Source of the DNA: Planctomycetota bacterium
GTDB taxonomy: Bacteria; Planctomycetota; Phycisphaerae; Sedimentisphaerales; Anaerobacaceae
Reading direction: 5' to 3'
NCBI GenBank assembly: GCA_022563885.1
Contig: JADFMM010000028.1
Span: 1 to 34,918, forward strand
Length of the DNA stretch: 34,918 bases
This document shows, one piece after another, positions 25,472 through 32,702 of this stretch. The stretch's first letter is position 1. Each line of letters opens with the position of its first letter. Both the position numbers and the translations under genes were made by a program. The notes beneath the pieces were generated by a model. The model worked only from the letters and a program-made list of their open reading frames with translations, searched no databases and was not told where the DNA came from.

Positions 25472-25969
25472 CTATGGGCTGCCCTGAGGAACCACCTGGA
25501 TGGTCACCTCGGCAACCACAACGTCACTATCGCCACCCTGCAGCTTGGCGATATTAACCTTCTCACCTTTCACACAGATTTGGAGGCTCGTGTCGCCCAC
25601 ATGAATGTGGGCCGAGCTGCCACCATCCAAGCTAACACTCCAATCACCACCGGACCCGAGGTTTAGCGGGTCTTCCTTGATCGTAGCAGTGAGCGTGGCG
25701 TCAAAGTTACTCTCGACATCAGTCGTGATGCACCCCACATAGGTCTTGTAAGGATCGGAGGCGCTTGTGTCTTGGGTAACCTTGATGCAATCTGTGTCCT
25801 TGATCTGGATGAAGTATCCGACGTCCAGACACACCTCGATAGTGGTCACGGTCACCTTCGCATACCTTGTTGGCCAGTCGTGGACCTTGATATTTGTAAA
25901 AGTGTCACCAGCGATGGCAGGGAGCGCGATCGCCAGCACAGCAATTGCGATTAGACTTTTCTTCAACAT
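25472..25969 (-). CDS. Small exported beta-rich protein, candidate fibre subunit
   Basis: The 165-residue protein has a clear Sec signal (MLKKSLIAIAVLAIALPAIA, cleavage before GD). The mature part of about 145 residues is Thr/Val/Asp-rich and has alternating strand patterns (YAKVTVTTIEVCLDV, DATLTATIKED, DWSVSLDGG, VVVAEVTIQVV). Four cysteines could form two disulfides (EVCLDV, TDCIKV, VGCITT, QICVKG). No enzyme motif is visible. It resembles, in size and composition only, exported fimbrial or coat subunits. AGGA lies 8 bases before the ATG, and a strong terminator follows the stop. A broken paralogue lies just beyond the terminator. Its position next to the chaperone-like and secretin genes suggests it may be their cargo. 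Confidence 0.8.
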   Translation of the reverse strand: MLKKSLIAIAVLAIALPAIAGDTFTNIKVHDWPTRYAKVTVTTIEVCLDVGYFIQIKDTDCIKVTQDTSASDPYKTYVGCITTDVESNFDATLTATIKEDPLNLGSGGDWSVSLDGGSSAHIHVGDTSLQICVKGEKVNIAKLQGGDSDVVVAEVTIQVVPQGSP

Positions 25970-26398
25970 CTTCTTTTCCTTTCTTAACCTACGCCCTGGT
26001 ACTGCCGATATGGCGATACAAGGACCAACCTCAACTTTATCATCCAGACACCGAGTCTGAACAATACTACGTTTTGGGTAATTGAAACCACGTCACCGAT
26101 TTCGTTTCGGGCTTACCCAACCCTCACTCCATCGAAGCCCTCATCCGCAGCCAACGGTCGCAACCCCTTAACCAAAGATCACGTCATCCGCCACTTTTCA
26201 CCTGCAGGGCAGGCTATGGCCCACAGATGTTTCGCAGGCTGCCGCCTGCCCGTTGCCAGTTTTCTCAGCACCACACCTCCTTTCGACCCCTTCCCTTAAA
26301 GGGGATAATCTCAACGAGTAGCAACCATGCCATAAGTCCTGGGTACTAAACAAATTAAGATTACATTGCGATACCGACACCTACGTACAAAGCCAATT
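25970..26398. other. Gene-free stretch between the two small exported proteins
   Basis: No convincing gene is present. Seen here are a short hairpin CCCCTT/AAGGGG (26287-26292 and 26299-26304) and GC-rich inverted pieces around 26205-26255 (CAGGGCAGGC with GCCGCCTGCC). I could not match them to a known riboswitch. No T-run follows, so a terminator is unlikely and the two genes may be co-transcribed. Confidence 0.5.
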
Positions 26399-26866
26399 CT
26401 AAGGAGTCGCCATGACCTGAAATGCCACTACTCCATGGTACCTACCTGCAGGGTAGGTCTGCAGATTTCGCACAGCAAATCCCAAATCGATCGCCACGTG
26501 TACACCGCTGGCGGGCGTCGCCTGCGTCGAAGCGGTCACCGATACCGGCCTCGGACCGACCTGCACACCATTGACCACAACAGACACGTCCTCAGGGCGG
26601 ATGCGGAACCCATTACGATCGACAAAACCTTCGAAGGAGATACCTACCTCATGGGGACAGTTTGCCAGGACGTGAAGATCCAATGTCGTCTCTGATCTAT
26701 ACATTCCTAAGGACCAGGCACTGTCAAGCTTGATGGACCTGGCGTTGACAGAGATGGCAACTGCAGGAGCAGCGCCCCGGAACGACATAGCGAGCGTCGT
26801 CTGCCCGAAACACAGGACCGCCATGAAACCTATTACCAGCACACCATTTGGCACATACCTTCGCAT
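26399..26866 (-). CDS. Exported beta-domain protein, candidate adhesin or fibre subunit
   Basis: About 155 residues. The signal peptide (NGVLVIGFMAVLCFGQTTLA) is followed by a single beta-rich domain: VAISVNARSIKLD, ETTLDLHVLANCPHEVGISFEGF, DVSVVVNGVQVG, GVHVAIDLGFAV and finally YPAGRYHGVVAFQVMA. The closing 'YPAGxYxGxVxFxV' strand is typical of exported fimbrial or coat-type domains, which end in a similar strand; the match is only in pattern. The ATG at 26866 has GAGGG 9 bases ahead; a GTG two codons upstream is the alternative. It is the first gene of the unit that continues with the gene at 25472, driven from an AT-rich promoter at 27040-27068. Confidence 0.75.
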   Translation of the reverse strand: MRRYVPNGVLVIGFMAVLCFGQTTLAMSFRGAAPAVAISVNARSIKLDSAWSLGMYRSETTLDLHVLANCPHEVGISFEGFVDRNGFRIRPEDVSVVVNGVQVGPRPVSVTASTQATPASGVHVAIDLGFAVRNLQTYPAGRYHGVVAFQVMATP

Positions 26867-26872
26867 CAACAC

Positions 26873-27404
26873 GATCCCTCATCCATTTAGGAATAGCTAA
26901 TACTTACCCAAATTCAATTTTCCAAAGAGCGAGCTTCCCTACTAAGCAGTCATCGAATCCTGCCGTGATTCGTTATCCTGCCACACCGGACGACAGACAA
27001 AAGGCTCAAGAGCTATATCTCCATATGGCATTATAATCCAATATACCACCTAACCATCCTAATGTAAACTATATTTGGCCTACTAAACCTATTTTAATTT
27101 CCTAACAACATAATATTCTCAATGTATTATTATCCATAATACCATAACCTTCAATATATATTCTCGTGATAATTTTAATTCATCTCATATCCCCCAAAAA
27201 CCCAGGAATTTCACACAATTGGTGCGTTTTTTTTCCTATCCAGGAGTCGAGTTGGTGAGTCTCCAATGAAATCAAGTTGACGCGGAGCCCATTCCGAGCG
27301 ATTCCCTCAGGAAAAGGCTGTGTGGTGGCAGTAGGGCAGATTGGAGGACAACCGGGAGCCAGGCTCTCGCTGTGATTCAGCAAGACTCCCACAGGGACCA
27401 TCCC
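26873..27404. other. Gene-free region with an AT-rich island
   Basis: From about 27015 to 27190 the sequence is strikingly AT-rich compared with its surroundings (runs such as TTTTAATTT, TCAATATATATTC). It carries the promoter listed at 27040-27068. Nothing protein-like is visible. From 27200 to 27404 base composition returns to normal and no feature is seen before the hairpin element. Confidence 0.6.
27040..27068 (-). promoter_or_regulatory. Promoter of the small exported protein unit
   Basis: On the minus strand TTTACA (27068-27063) is followed after 17 bases by TATATT (27045-27040), preceded by TGG as in an extended -10. The leader to the ATG at 26866 would be about 165 bases. A second TATAAT (27035-27030) lies just downstream. 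GGTGGTATATT is shared with the leader of the secretin unit. Confidence 0.55.
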
Positions 27405-27567
27405 AGGCTCTGTCTGAAAACCCCGTCGTCGGCCCGAGAGCGGGCAGTTTTTTCGGCTGGCAAAGACGGCGAAGCAGGCGATGTTTGTTCTATCGCCGAT
27501 GCACCCGGATGCAGCCAGGCGAAAAAAGGGCCGCTCGAAGCCAGATCGGGATTTCAGACAGGGCCTT
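27405..27567 (+). repeat. 163 bp hairpin element, copy A
   Basis: The ends AGGCTCTGTCTGAAAACCCCG and CGGGATTTCAGACAGGGCCTT are inverted repeats with few mismatches. Further inside, TTTTTTCGGCTGGCA pairs with TGCAGCCAGGCGAAAAAA, so the whole unit can fold into one long hairpin. Copy B at 29897 has the same orientation and the same body (CGGCCCGAGAGCG, GCAAAGACGGCGAAGCAGGC, GGGCCGCTCGAAGCCAGATCG). It lies 46 bases after the ammA stop. Open frames across it are by-products. Confidence 0.85.
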
Positions 27568-27613
27568 GTAGCACTCACGCGGGAAGATCGGCCGGCCGCC
27601 AGGTGTCGTGTTC

Positions 27614-28177
27614 CTAAGCCCCAAATACCTCGGCTTGGAAAGTCAAGAAGGTCGCGTTTTGTCGCCACTGCCCTGATGCCAGGCCAGCCTTCTGAGATAG
27701 CTGCGATAGGGTCTCCTCAAGGGTCCACCCTTGCTCCGGGGCCACTTGGGGCAAGAAGACCGCACGCAGTTTGTCCTTCTGCAAGATGATGCCATCAACG
27801 CCCAAGCGAATATCCCGATAAGAATCCATCTCCTTTGGGACGGTGAGCGCAGATATTTCGATGTGCAGATCCGACAGCTCCACAAGGGACACACGGGCAA
27901 AACGACGATCATTGACCGCCGCATTGACCGCGTTGCTCATCACCGACCGATAGAGGGGTTGGCAGGGCAAGACGTCACCGATGCACCCCCGCAGGCGCGT
28001 GCTGCGCGTCAAGGTCACAAAAGCCGCCCGTTTCGACTGCAGCGCCGATCCAATGGGGATCCCCAGTGTTTGGGCCGCAGGCTCCTCCTGATGGGTCAAG
28101 TAGTACTCAATGGTCCGTCGGGCCAACCCCAATAGGGTAGCCTTGTCTCCGGACGACAGCGATGTGGCGGTCTCCAC
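27614..28177 (-). CDS. amrA: AMMECR1-domain protein (AmmeMemoRadiSam system protein A)
   Basis: The 187-residue protein is cytosolic. It shows the AMMECR1 domain from about residue 10 to 185, with LARRTIEYYL, AAFVTLTRSTRLRGCIGDVLP (the conserved LRGCIG signature, Cys at about 64), YRSVMSNAVNAAVNDRRFARVSLVEL, LHIEISALTVP and GVDGIILQKDKLRAVFLPQVAPEQGWTLEETL. GTG is used as start with AAGGA 7 bases ahead, 4 bases after the MEMO gene stop, so the two are an operon. Such pairs normally occur with a radical SAM protein, which is not in this window. The reaction is not settled; a role in a radical-dependent modification is inferred from the association. Confidence 0.92.
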   Translation of the reverse strand: METATSLSSGDKATLLGLARRTIEYYLTHQEEPAAQTLGIPIGSALQSKRAAFVTLTRSTRLRGCIGDVLPCQPLYRSVMSNAVNAAVNDRRFARVSLVELSDLHIEISALTVPKEMDSYRDIRLGVDGIILQKDKLRAVFLPQVAPEQGWTLEETLSQLSQKAGLASGQWRQNATFLTFQAEVFGA

Positions 28178-28181
28178 TGTT

Positions 28182-29150
28182 TCATCCTTGAGCGGGCGTC
28201 GACCACTGACCTCGTATCTGTGCCGACAGATAACTCACGGAATTCCGATAGTCGCCCATGAGCTGACCTGAGGTCGTATATTCGACAAGGTGGCAGGTAT
28301 GCGTAGGCTCTAGCATAGACAGCAGGATCGCAATCGGCACGCGACCACAAATCGTGGCCCCGGTTTCTTCTTGATAACGCACAAAGGCCGGGGCATCCAG
28401 TGCCTCGATGTGAGCATAGGCGCCCAGATCCAGAGTCCTAAGATTGCTGGCGATGTCGTCCAAAAAAGGTACATACTCAAACCGCGGCCCATAGTGTGTG
28501 AAGTCGGAACTGACCACCATCAACGTATCCTGATCCAACAGTCCCTTCAGAATCGCCGCCACCCGCTGGCTGCTGGCGAGCGAGAGCTGACCTGCCACGA
28601 TCGGGACCAATCGAAAATCGGCAAAGAGATGCTGCAATAGGGGTAGTTCAATTTGGACGCTGTGCTCCCCCCGATGGGCCAGAGGGATGTGCTCAAACCC
28701 TGGTTGTGCCACCAGAGTGTCCACGAAGGTCTGATCCAACGCTATCTCTCCCAAGGGGGTCGCATAATGACTCACATCGGGGAGACTGCAGATTCCAGGC
28801 ATCGACATCCGGTGGCTGGGCCCGATGACAACGATCCTACGGTATTGGCGTCTTGAGCCGGCCAATGCCTTGATGGCCGTAGAACCCGAGTATTCATACC
28901 CGGCGTGGGGCAAGATCACGGCGATGACGTCATTGAGCGGCTCGGAGTCGAGACCTGCAAGGAAACCGTCCAATTGTTCTTTCAGTCGCGCCGCATCGGC
29001 CGGATACCAATGTCCGGCCAGCGTCGATCGAAGCACCGTCTTTCTCGCCCCTGCCGCCGTAGTACGACTCCTTTCCCTGCCACTGATACTAGAAGGCTGG
29101 ATGGTCAAGCCCATGATCGGGCACTGTCCTCTAGACCCAGTGGGAAACAC
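28182..29150 (-). CDS. amrB: MEMO-family protein (AmmeMemoRadiSam system protein B)
   Basis: The 322-residue protein has a basic N-terminal stretch of about 40 residues, then the MEMO fold, which is related to class III non-haem iron extradiol dioxygenases. Conserved pieces are LAGHWYPADAARL, AVILPHAGYEYSGSTA (first His), VVIGPSHRMSM (second His), HRGEHSVQIELPLLQ (EHS/EVQ motif), VVSSDFTHYG and CGRVPIAILLSML. Those His residues are the putative metal ligands. The start may be GTG 29150 (AGGA about 9 bases ahead) or ATG 29114; I give the longer form. It is upstream of and coupled to the AMMECR1 gene. It is divergent from dgkA. Confidence 0.92.
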   Translation of the reverse strand: MFPTGSRGQCPIMGLTIQPSSISGRERSRTTAAGARKTVLRSTLAGHWYPADAARLKEQLDGFLAGLDSEPLNDVIAVILPHAGYEYSGSTAIKALAGSRRQYRRIVVIGPSHRMSMPGICSLPDVSHYATPLGEIALDQTFVDTLVAQPGFEHIPLAHRGEHSVQIELPLLQHLFADFRLVPIVAGQLSLASSQRVAAILKGLLDQDTLMVVSSDFTHYGPRFEYVPFLDDIASNLRTLDLGAYAHIEALDAPAFVRYQEETGATICGRVPIAILLSMLEPTHTCHLVEYTTSGQLMGDYRNSVSYLSAQIRGQWSTPAQG

Positions 29151-29375
29151 AAAGCGTTATCCTATAAGAGCGGCAGTTTACGCACAAGAGTCTTGGCGTG
29201 GCCCATCTTTTGAGGACAGATTCGATTCGAGCACGTACCGAGGTATTTTCAGCCGGACGGTCCACTGGCCGGTCAGCCCGCTCCGCCTCCTCTGAGGGCG
29301 CTATAAAGCCGCTACGCCGATATTCCGATAGAACCCTGACAGAAACAGGGTGTATGCTGTTAAGTATCTGATTCG

Positions 29376-29813
29376 GTGCAACCCAAGATGAAAACTGCCC
29401 GCTTGACTGACCTGGAAACAGTGGATCGCCACCAAAACAGACAGAAAAACTTCTCTCTGAAGGGCCGCCTCCAGAGCTTGCAGTGTGCACTTAGTGGCCT
29501 GAGACTCATGATTCGGTCTCAGCACAATGCCTGGCTGCATGCCTTGGCCTCCGCCACAGTCATTGCCCTGGGCTATCTGCTCCAGATATCGAGAAACGAC
29601 TGGTGCTGGTTGGTCTTGGCGCTGGTCGCAGTATGGACAGCCGAGGCCATGAACACGGCCTTGGAGCTTTTGGCCGATGTGGCCTCACCCGAGTTTCATC
29701 CCCTGGTGGAGAAGGCCAAGGACGTGGCGGCGGGTGCGGTCCTACTCTCCGCAATCGGTTCCGTTGTTATCGGCCTGCTGGTGTTCGGCCCCCATCTTGT
29801 CGACTTGTTGTGA
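29376..29813 (+). CDS. dgkA: Diacylglycerol kinase family protein (DgkA/undecaprenol kinase type)
   Basis: The 145-residue (141 from ATG 29388) membrane protein has a basic cytosolic N-terminus with SLKGRLQSLQCALSGLRLMIRSQHNAWLH. Three membrane helices follow, the central one with the catalytic signature VWTAEAMNTALELLADV, then SPEFHPLVEKAKDVAAGAVLLSAIGSVVIGLLVF. The EAMNTALE and KAKDVAAGAV motifs (Glu and Asp binding Mg-ATP) are intact. These enzymes phosphorylate diacylglycerol or, in many Gram-positive and deep-branching lineages, undecaprenol. Which one applies here cannot be told from sequence. The start could be GTG 29376 or ATG 29388. It is followed 83 bases later by hairpin element copy B. 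Confidence 0.93.
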   Translation: MQPKMKTARLTDLETVDRHQNRQKNFSLKGRLQSLQCALSGLRLMIRSQHNAWLHALASATVIALGYLLQISRNDWCWLVLALVAVWTAEAMNTALELLADVASPEFHPLVEKAKDVAAGAVLLSAIGSVVIGLLVFGPHLVDLL

Positions 29814-29896
29814 AGTCGTGCCCCCATGGCGGAGGTCGCAATGGATGCCCCTAACAGAAGCAGAGGTCGCGGGTCAAGACGATCAGTTGTCGGGGT

Positions 29897-30058
29897 AGGC
29901 TTTGTCGAAAAACTTGCTCGTCGGCCCGAGAGCGAGCAATTTTTTCGCCGGGCAAAGACGGCGAAGCAGGCGATATTGGTTGTATCGTCGATGGAGCGAG
30001 ATGCAGCCAGGCGGAAGAAGGGCCGCTCGAAGCCAGATCGAGTTTTTCGACACAGCCT
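29897..30058 (+). repeat. 162 bp hairpin element, copy B, fused to the front of a gene
   Basis: Same body and orientation as copy A (27405). The ends differ: AGGCTTTGTCGAAAAACTTG and CGAGTTTTTCGACACAGCCT. They are again mutually complementary, so pairing was kept although both ends changed. Its right half contains the likely start codon (29991) and the charged n-region of the signal peptide of the following gene. Confidence 0.88.
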
Positions 30059-30875
30059 CAGTCTACTCCTGTTGCTGTGGATGCTTGATACGTCTCAGGC
30101 AAGTGTTCTGATACGGCCCATGTTGGTCTCATATGAGGCGACGCCCGGCACTGTGTCCCAAATTACAATCCTGCTCGAGAACAGGAGTCCGACGGCAACT
30201 CAACGGGTGGCCATCAGGATCGTAGAACTGCTCCAGAACGAATCAGGTAAGTACTATCCGCAGGACCCCTGTAGCCCGGATCCGAATGTTACAGTCGATC
30301 TAAGTCATCGGGCGACGTGCAGAGAATGGCTCTCGTTTTCAGACCGTCCGGATAGGATCGAGGTCGAAGCCGGCGCCACGGTGACACTATCTCTGTCCAT
30401 CGACACGCCGGCCCAGGCCCAAGGTTTCTACTGTGCAGCCGCCATCATTGCGATCATGCCCAAGACCCAGACCTCGCTGATCACCGCGCGGATTGACTAT
30501 GTGATCCCCATCCTGATCGAAATCAAGGACAGACCGGGACGCCGTCAGATTGACCTGGTGGATGTGGGACTGCGGAGACTTGGGACCGAGTCAGACACTC
30601 GCACCACGGTGCAGATGGTGGTACACAACAACGGACGCACCTACAATCGACTCAAAGCGTCCGCGCGGATAAGACCCTTCTCAGAAGACCACCGTCACAC
30701 CCCTGGAGAGGAGATTGAGATCAAGGAACTTAGCATCATTCCCGGCTCCAGACTCAGGCTGGAAACGAAATTACCCCATCATCTCACCCCCGGCCGCTAC
30801 CTGGTCACCGGCCGTCTTTCTGTCGATGGGGGCCCCGCCTTTACCCTCGAAAAAGAGGTGCGACTGACCGAGTGA
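29991..30875 (+). CDS. Exported single-module chaperone-like protein, paralogue of the 602-residue protein
   Basis: The most likely product is 294 residues from ATG 29991. Its n-region (ERDAARRKKGRSKPDRVFRHS) is encoded by hairpin element copy B, and the hydrophobic core (LSLLLLLWMLDTSQAS) follows directly. The mature part mirrors module 1 of the protein at 22969: VLIRPMLVSYEATPG, TCREWLSFSD (Cys-Trp motif), QGFYCAAAIIAI, ITARIDYVIPILIEI, VHNNGRTYNRLK and SIIPGSRLRLETKLP, with a closing LTPGRYLVTGRLSVDGG. This suggests two Ig-like domains. The frame is open back to 29826, so the true start is uncertain, and no ribosome site is clear. It lies on the opposite strand from its paralogue and is separated from it by the ammB-ammA-dgkA block. 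Confidence 0.78.
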   Translation: MERDAARRKKGRSKPDRVFRHSLSLLLLLWMLDTSQASVLIRPMLVSYEATPGTVSQITILLENRSPTATQRVAIRIVELLQNESGKYYPQDPCSPDPNVTVDLSHRATCREWLSFSDRPDRIEVEAGATVTLSLSIDTPAQAQGFYCAAAIIAIMPKTQTSLITARIDYVIPILIEIKDRPGRRQIDLVDVGLRRLGTESDTRTTVQMVVHNNGRTYNRLKASARIRPFSEDHRHTPGEEIEIKELSIIPGSRLRLETKLPHHLTPGRYLVTGRLSVDGGPAFTLEKEVRLTE

Positions 30876-31034
30876 ATTTCGCGACGCCGGATTGATTTTA
30901 GAGATCGGCAAGAAAACAGCGGCTTCCGTGGTACGATCCTGGCTGCGAGAGCAGCGTTATTAAAGAACCACGAAATAACTTACGATGCGGACGTGAGCAG
31001 CACTTTCTCAGCTGGCGCCAGGTGTGTGGGCTGG

Positions 31035-31110
31035 GAAGTAATCAGTAATCAGTGATCAGTCGTTAGCCCAACCGATTACTGACTAACCGCTCACTGGCTA
31101 CCGATTACTG
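31035..31110 (+). repeat. Palindromic repeat of the AGTAATCAG family
   Basis: The left side contains AGTAATCAGTAATCAGTGATC; the right side contains CCGATTACTGACTAACCG and CCGATTACTGA. The arms are imperfect inverted repeats. The element lies between two convergent genes in the 30876-31122 gap, where nothing else is seen. Confidence 0.75.
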
Positions 31111-31122
31111 AATCCCTTGCCG

Positions 31123-31665
31123 TCAGTCGGTGAGCTTAATGGGGCAGCCCAGACTCCGGGGATCGGCGAAGATGTTTTTCGTTTCGTCCACGCGGTTCTG
31201 AACGCAGAGACAGACAGCGCCTGCGCGGCCTCCCTGGAACCAGTGCTCGGTGGTGGGTGTGATCGTAAACTGTTGTCCGGCATCCAAGGGGATTTCGTGA
31301 CGCGCCGTGTAGTAGGCCTCCTTGCCGGACGGAATCAGGATGTGGGGGTTGTTTTCAGGACCGGGAACATACACCTTGGCCTGCCCATGGATAACGCGGA
31401 TCGTCTCCTCTTTGCCTTCTTCACCCTCGTGAGGGGGGTGCATGTGTTGGGGTAGGGTCTGCTTGGGCAGCAATACCAACAGCGTGGTCCGCAGGCGCGG
31501 CGACCGCAGTAGGTCTACAAAGGCGAAGCCTTCCATAAGGACGTTTCCCAGTCCGAAATCGTTGACTGAGAGCGCCTGCCACTCCTGTTCCGTCAGGACC
31601 CATCCCGATCGGCGTATCAAGGTCTGTGCCTCTTCCTTGGCGGTGTTGCGTTGTCGGGTATTCAT
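31123..31665 (-). CDS. Cupin sugar isomerase (D-lyxose/D-mannose isomerase family)
   Basis: The 180-residue protein is a single cupin. It reads WVLTEQEWQALSVNDFGLG, FVDLLRSPRLRTTLLVLLPKQTLPQHMHPPHEGEEGKEETIRV and YYTARHEIPLDAGQQFTITPTTEHWFQGG. The metal ligands expected for the family are His 73 and His 76 region (QHMHPPH), the Glu of KEETIRV and the His of EHWF. Such enzymes interconvert aldoses and ketoses (lyxose/xylulose, mannose/fructose). GAGGA lies 6 bases before the ATG. It begins 10 bases after the TIM-barrel gene and is the last gene of the operon with that gene and the MFS transporter, so it probably completes the pathway for the imported sugar. Confidence 0.85.
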   Translation of the reverse strand: MNTRQRNTAKEEAQTLIRRSGWVLTEQEWQALSVNDFGLGNVLMEGFAFVDLLRSPRLRTTLLVLLPKQTLPQHMHPPHEGEEGKEETIRVIHGQAKVYVPGPENNPHILIPSGKEAYYTARHEIPLDAGQQFTITPTTEHWFQGGRAGAVCLCVQNRVDETKNIFADPRSLGCPIKLTD

Positions 31666-31675
31666 CGTGCATCCT

Positions 31676-32653
31676 CTATAAGGAGAACAGATTGGTCTCG
31701 ATAAACTTCCATGTCTTCAAGAAGTCACCTCCCTGTATCAGGGACTTGAATTCATCCCTATCGAGCGACATCAGCTTGTTCCAGACCTTCGTCGTCAGCC
31801 GGGAGTTGGCCTCGAAGGTCCCTTTGATGTCCCATCGTGTCGGCGAGGTATCGGAGGTCACATAGTCGCTATACTCATATTCCTGAAGATAGTAGAGGAA
31901 TTCGGCATAGGCCAGCAGGTTATCCGCCCCCGCCATCAAGTCCCAATCCCACTTGGCGTTGTTGTCATTGATGTGGACGTAGTAGGGGAAGCGGCTGTTC
32001 GCCAAGAGAGATAGCACCTCCGCCGGGTTCTCCTGGCCATATTTCGAATGTCCGTAGTCGAGCGTAATGCCCATGGGGTCGATGCCGATATCGTTCAGGA
32101 GGCAGAGGGCCTTACTGGCCGTGTCCACAAAGCATCGGCCCCGCGTTTCACTCGGCTTATACTCTATGAATAAGGGAATTTCGGTGCAGTAGCACCCCGC
32201 CTCACCCAGGCCATCGACCATATAGGTCCACATCTGCGCGTAGTCACAGTTGAAGCTGAATTCATAGCCGTCCCCCAGGGGGCAGCAGGTCACTTTATTG
32301 GCCCCGACGGCCACGGCAAAGTCTTTCGATTCCTTGATGAAGCGAATCGCCTTGTCCCTGATTGATTTGTCCGTCGAACTCAACCCGCCCTGACGAAACT
32401 CGGGCTCCGCCTTCACGTTGACATTCACCGCAGAGACCGCGAGATCGTACTGCTTCAGGAGGGCCTTGGTAGCCACAGCGTCCTTGACTTCATAGGGATA
32501 GATTATCTCAACCGCTTCAAATCCCTCCATCTCGGCCACGAGCTGAAACTTCTCTTCTACCGTCTTGGGTTCGTTGTACTCGTGAAAGCGATCCTGGGTA
32601 CGACCCAGGAACGCGGTGATCACCGAGTGTTGGGGTGCATTCATATGTTTCAT
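31676..32653 (-). CDS. TIM-barrel sugar isomerase/epimerase
   Basis: About 325 residues, soluble, without signal peptide. This is an AP-endonuclease-2/xylose isomerase-like barrel. Landmarks are FEAVEIIYPYEV (strand 2), VTCCPLGDGYEF (strand 4), IPLFIEYKPSETRGRCF (metal-binding Glu), GITLDYGHSKYG (Asp and His ligands) and YYVHINDNNAKWDWDL (strand 7). The closest known functions are epimerisation or isomerisation of ketohexoses, rhamnose-type sugars and similar. The start is ATG 32653 (AGGA 7 bases ahead) or 32644 (AAAGGA 9 bases ahead); both are possible. It lies 50 bases after the transporter gene and 10 bases before the cupin isomerase gene. Confidence 0.85.
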   Translation of the reverse strand: MKHMNAPQHSVITAFLGRTQDRFHEYNEPKTVEEKFQLVAEMEGFEAVEIIYPYEVKDAVATKALLKQYDLAVSAVNVNVKAEPEFRQGGLSSTDKSIRDKAIRFIKESKDFAVAVGANKVTCCPLGDGYEFSFNCDYAQMWTYMVDGLGEAGCYCTEIPLFIEYKPSETRGRCFVDTASKALCLLNDIGIDPMGITLDYGHSKYGQENPAEVLSLLANSRFPYYVHINDNNAKWDWDLMAGADNLLAYAEFLYYLQEYEYSDYVTSDTSPTRWDIKGTFEANSRLTTKVWNKLMSLDRDEFKSLIQGGDFLKTWKFIETNLFSL

Positions 32654-32702
32654 TCCTTTTTCCTGAGACAATGTATAAAATGATGCGGCGTTGCGCATCT
32701 GC

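Noticed and set aside
26287-26304. Terminator-like hairpin CCCCTT...AAGGGG
   Set aside because: Only six base pairs and no T-run on either strand.
25970-26330. Possible riboswitch in the GC-rich inverted pieces near 26205-26255
   Set aside because: I compared it by eye with c-di-GMP, cobalamin and preQ1 cores and could not match conserved loops.
27180-27668. Minus-strand open frame of 162 codons
   Set aside because: Its central part is simply the reverse translation of hairpin element copy A, and it overlaps the end of the AMMECR1 gene.
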